Made by a program: the position numbers and the translations under genes. Positions 63,744 to 64,000 of a DNA stretch of 64,000 bases are shown here, piece after piece. A model generated the notes under the pieces. The model had not been told where the DNA came from and searched no databases. It saw only the letters and a program-made list of their open reading frames with translations. Numbering within the stretch: position 1 is the stretch's first letter; each line of letters opens with the position of its first letter. Source of the DNA: Verrucomicrobiota bacterium (GTDB taxonomy: Bacteria; Verrucomicrobiota; Verrucomicrobiia; Opitutales; Opitutaceae); assembly GCA_023426435.1 (NCBI GenBank), contig JAFAAS010000046.1, forward strand, positions 1 to 64,000. The letters are read 5' to 3'.

Positions 63744-64000
63744 TCAAGCGCTGGCGGTGTCGTGATGTTCCTGATACCACTCCAGCGTGCGCCGGAGCCC
63801 TTCTTCGAGTTCGATGCGGGGCTGGAATCCAAGTTCGCGGCGAGCTTTCTCGATGACCGGGCATCGACGCTGCGGGTTGTCGACGAGGTAATCCTTCTCC
63901 GCGCTGACGCGGCGGACGACCTTGCCGGTGTAGCCGAAACGATCCCGGCCGATGCGAGCGAGCAATTCGGCGAGTTGCGTGATGGAAATTTCGGGAGAGT
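63744..64000 (-). CDS. NAD-dependent sugar epimerase/dehydratase (5' end beyond window)
   Basis: The last 85 residues of a nucleotide-sugar short-chain dehydrogenase: SPEISITQLAELL, then DNPQRRCPVIEKARRELGFQPRIELEEGLRRTLEWY, the standard C-terminal region of extended SDR epimerases and decarboxylases. The reading frame continues past 64000. Probably a UDP-glucuronate-acting enzyme given ugd, inference only. Confidence 0.8.
   Translation of the reverse strand, partial: SPEISITQLAELLARIGRDRFGYTGKVVRRVSAEKDYLVDNPQRRCPVIEKARRELGFQPRIELEEGLRRTLEWYQEHHDTASA

Noticed and set aside
62432..63856. 474-codon open frame opposite ugd
   Set aside because: Shadow; UDP-glucose dehydrogenase motifs are on the minus strand.

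Overview
The window is GC-rich (about 65%) bacterial chromosome. It looks like a member of the Verrucomicrobiota, probably Opitutaceae. That placement is an inference from protein style, weak Shine-Dalgarno signals and in-frame repeat insertions; no rRNA or other taxonomic marker is present. There is no prophage, insertion sequence or CRISPR array. The left edge is a contig end: 36 G residues, then a repeat, cutting a helicase gene.

Region 1 (1-7000, mostly minus strand) carries a ligase-associated DNA repair module: a DEXH helicase (partial) and a single polypeptide fusing an MBL-fold exonuclease to an ATP-dependent DNA ligase. A zinc-ribbon membrane protein, an AI-2E-type permease and a CheY-like receiver follow. 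Region 2 (7000-38400, mostly plus strand) is housekeeping. It holds an Lrp-type regulator with an aminotransferase, der, fmt, a LysM protein, parB, secG, a LolA-like protein, a tandem ribbon-helix-helix protein, an aspartate aminotransferase, a SET-domain methyltransferase, rapA, ogt, a dGTPase, a GT-C-like membrane protein and an HD phosphohydrolase. Then come serA-plsY-hom-lysC-thrC (serine, phospholipid and threonine synthesis), cimA (citramalate route to isoleucine) behind what looks like a classical isoleucine-codon attenuator, cardiolipin synthase and tRNA-Tyr.

Region 3 (38916 to the right edge, all minus strand) is a 25-kb surface-polysaccharide cluster read from right to left. It makes nucleotide-sugar precursors (a dehydratase/epimerase cut by the edge, UDP-glucose dehydrogenase, an epimerase). 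It then encodes an acyltransferase, a DUF5672 protein, a modular secreted SGNH esterase, five stand-alone or fused glycosyltransferase genes, an outer-membrane barrel, and a Wzm/Wzt ABC exporter with a C-terminal glycan-recognition domain. Last are a membrane-bound serine hydrolase and a 1187-residue glycosyltransferase/methyltransferase/NodB-type deacetylase fusion. Several neighbours overlap by ATGA/GTGA, so translation is probably coupled. The layout fits an ABC-transporter-dependent polysaccharide whose chain end is modified before export.

Throughout regions 1 and 2 there are short hairpins with a GTAG (or GGAG) end, resembling the REP sequences mobilised by RAYT transposases, and other short repeats. 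Several lie in frame inside genes, and three supply the TAG stop codon of the adjacent gene. The two signals most worth follow-up are the cimA attenuator and the glycan cluster with its unusual fusion protein and repeated small module.
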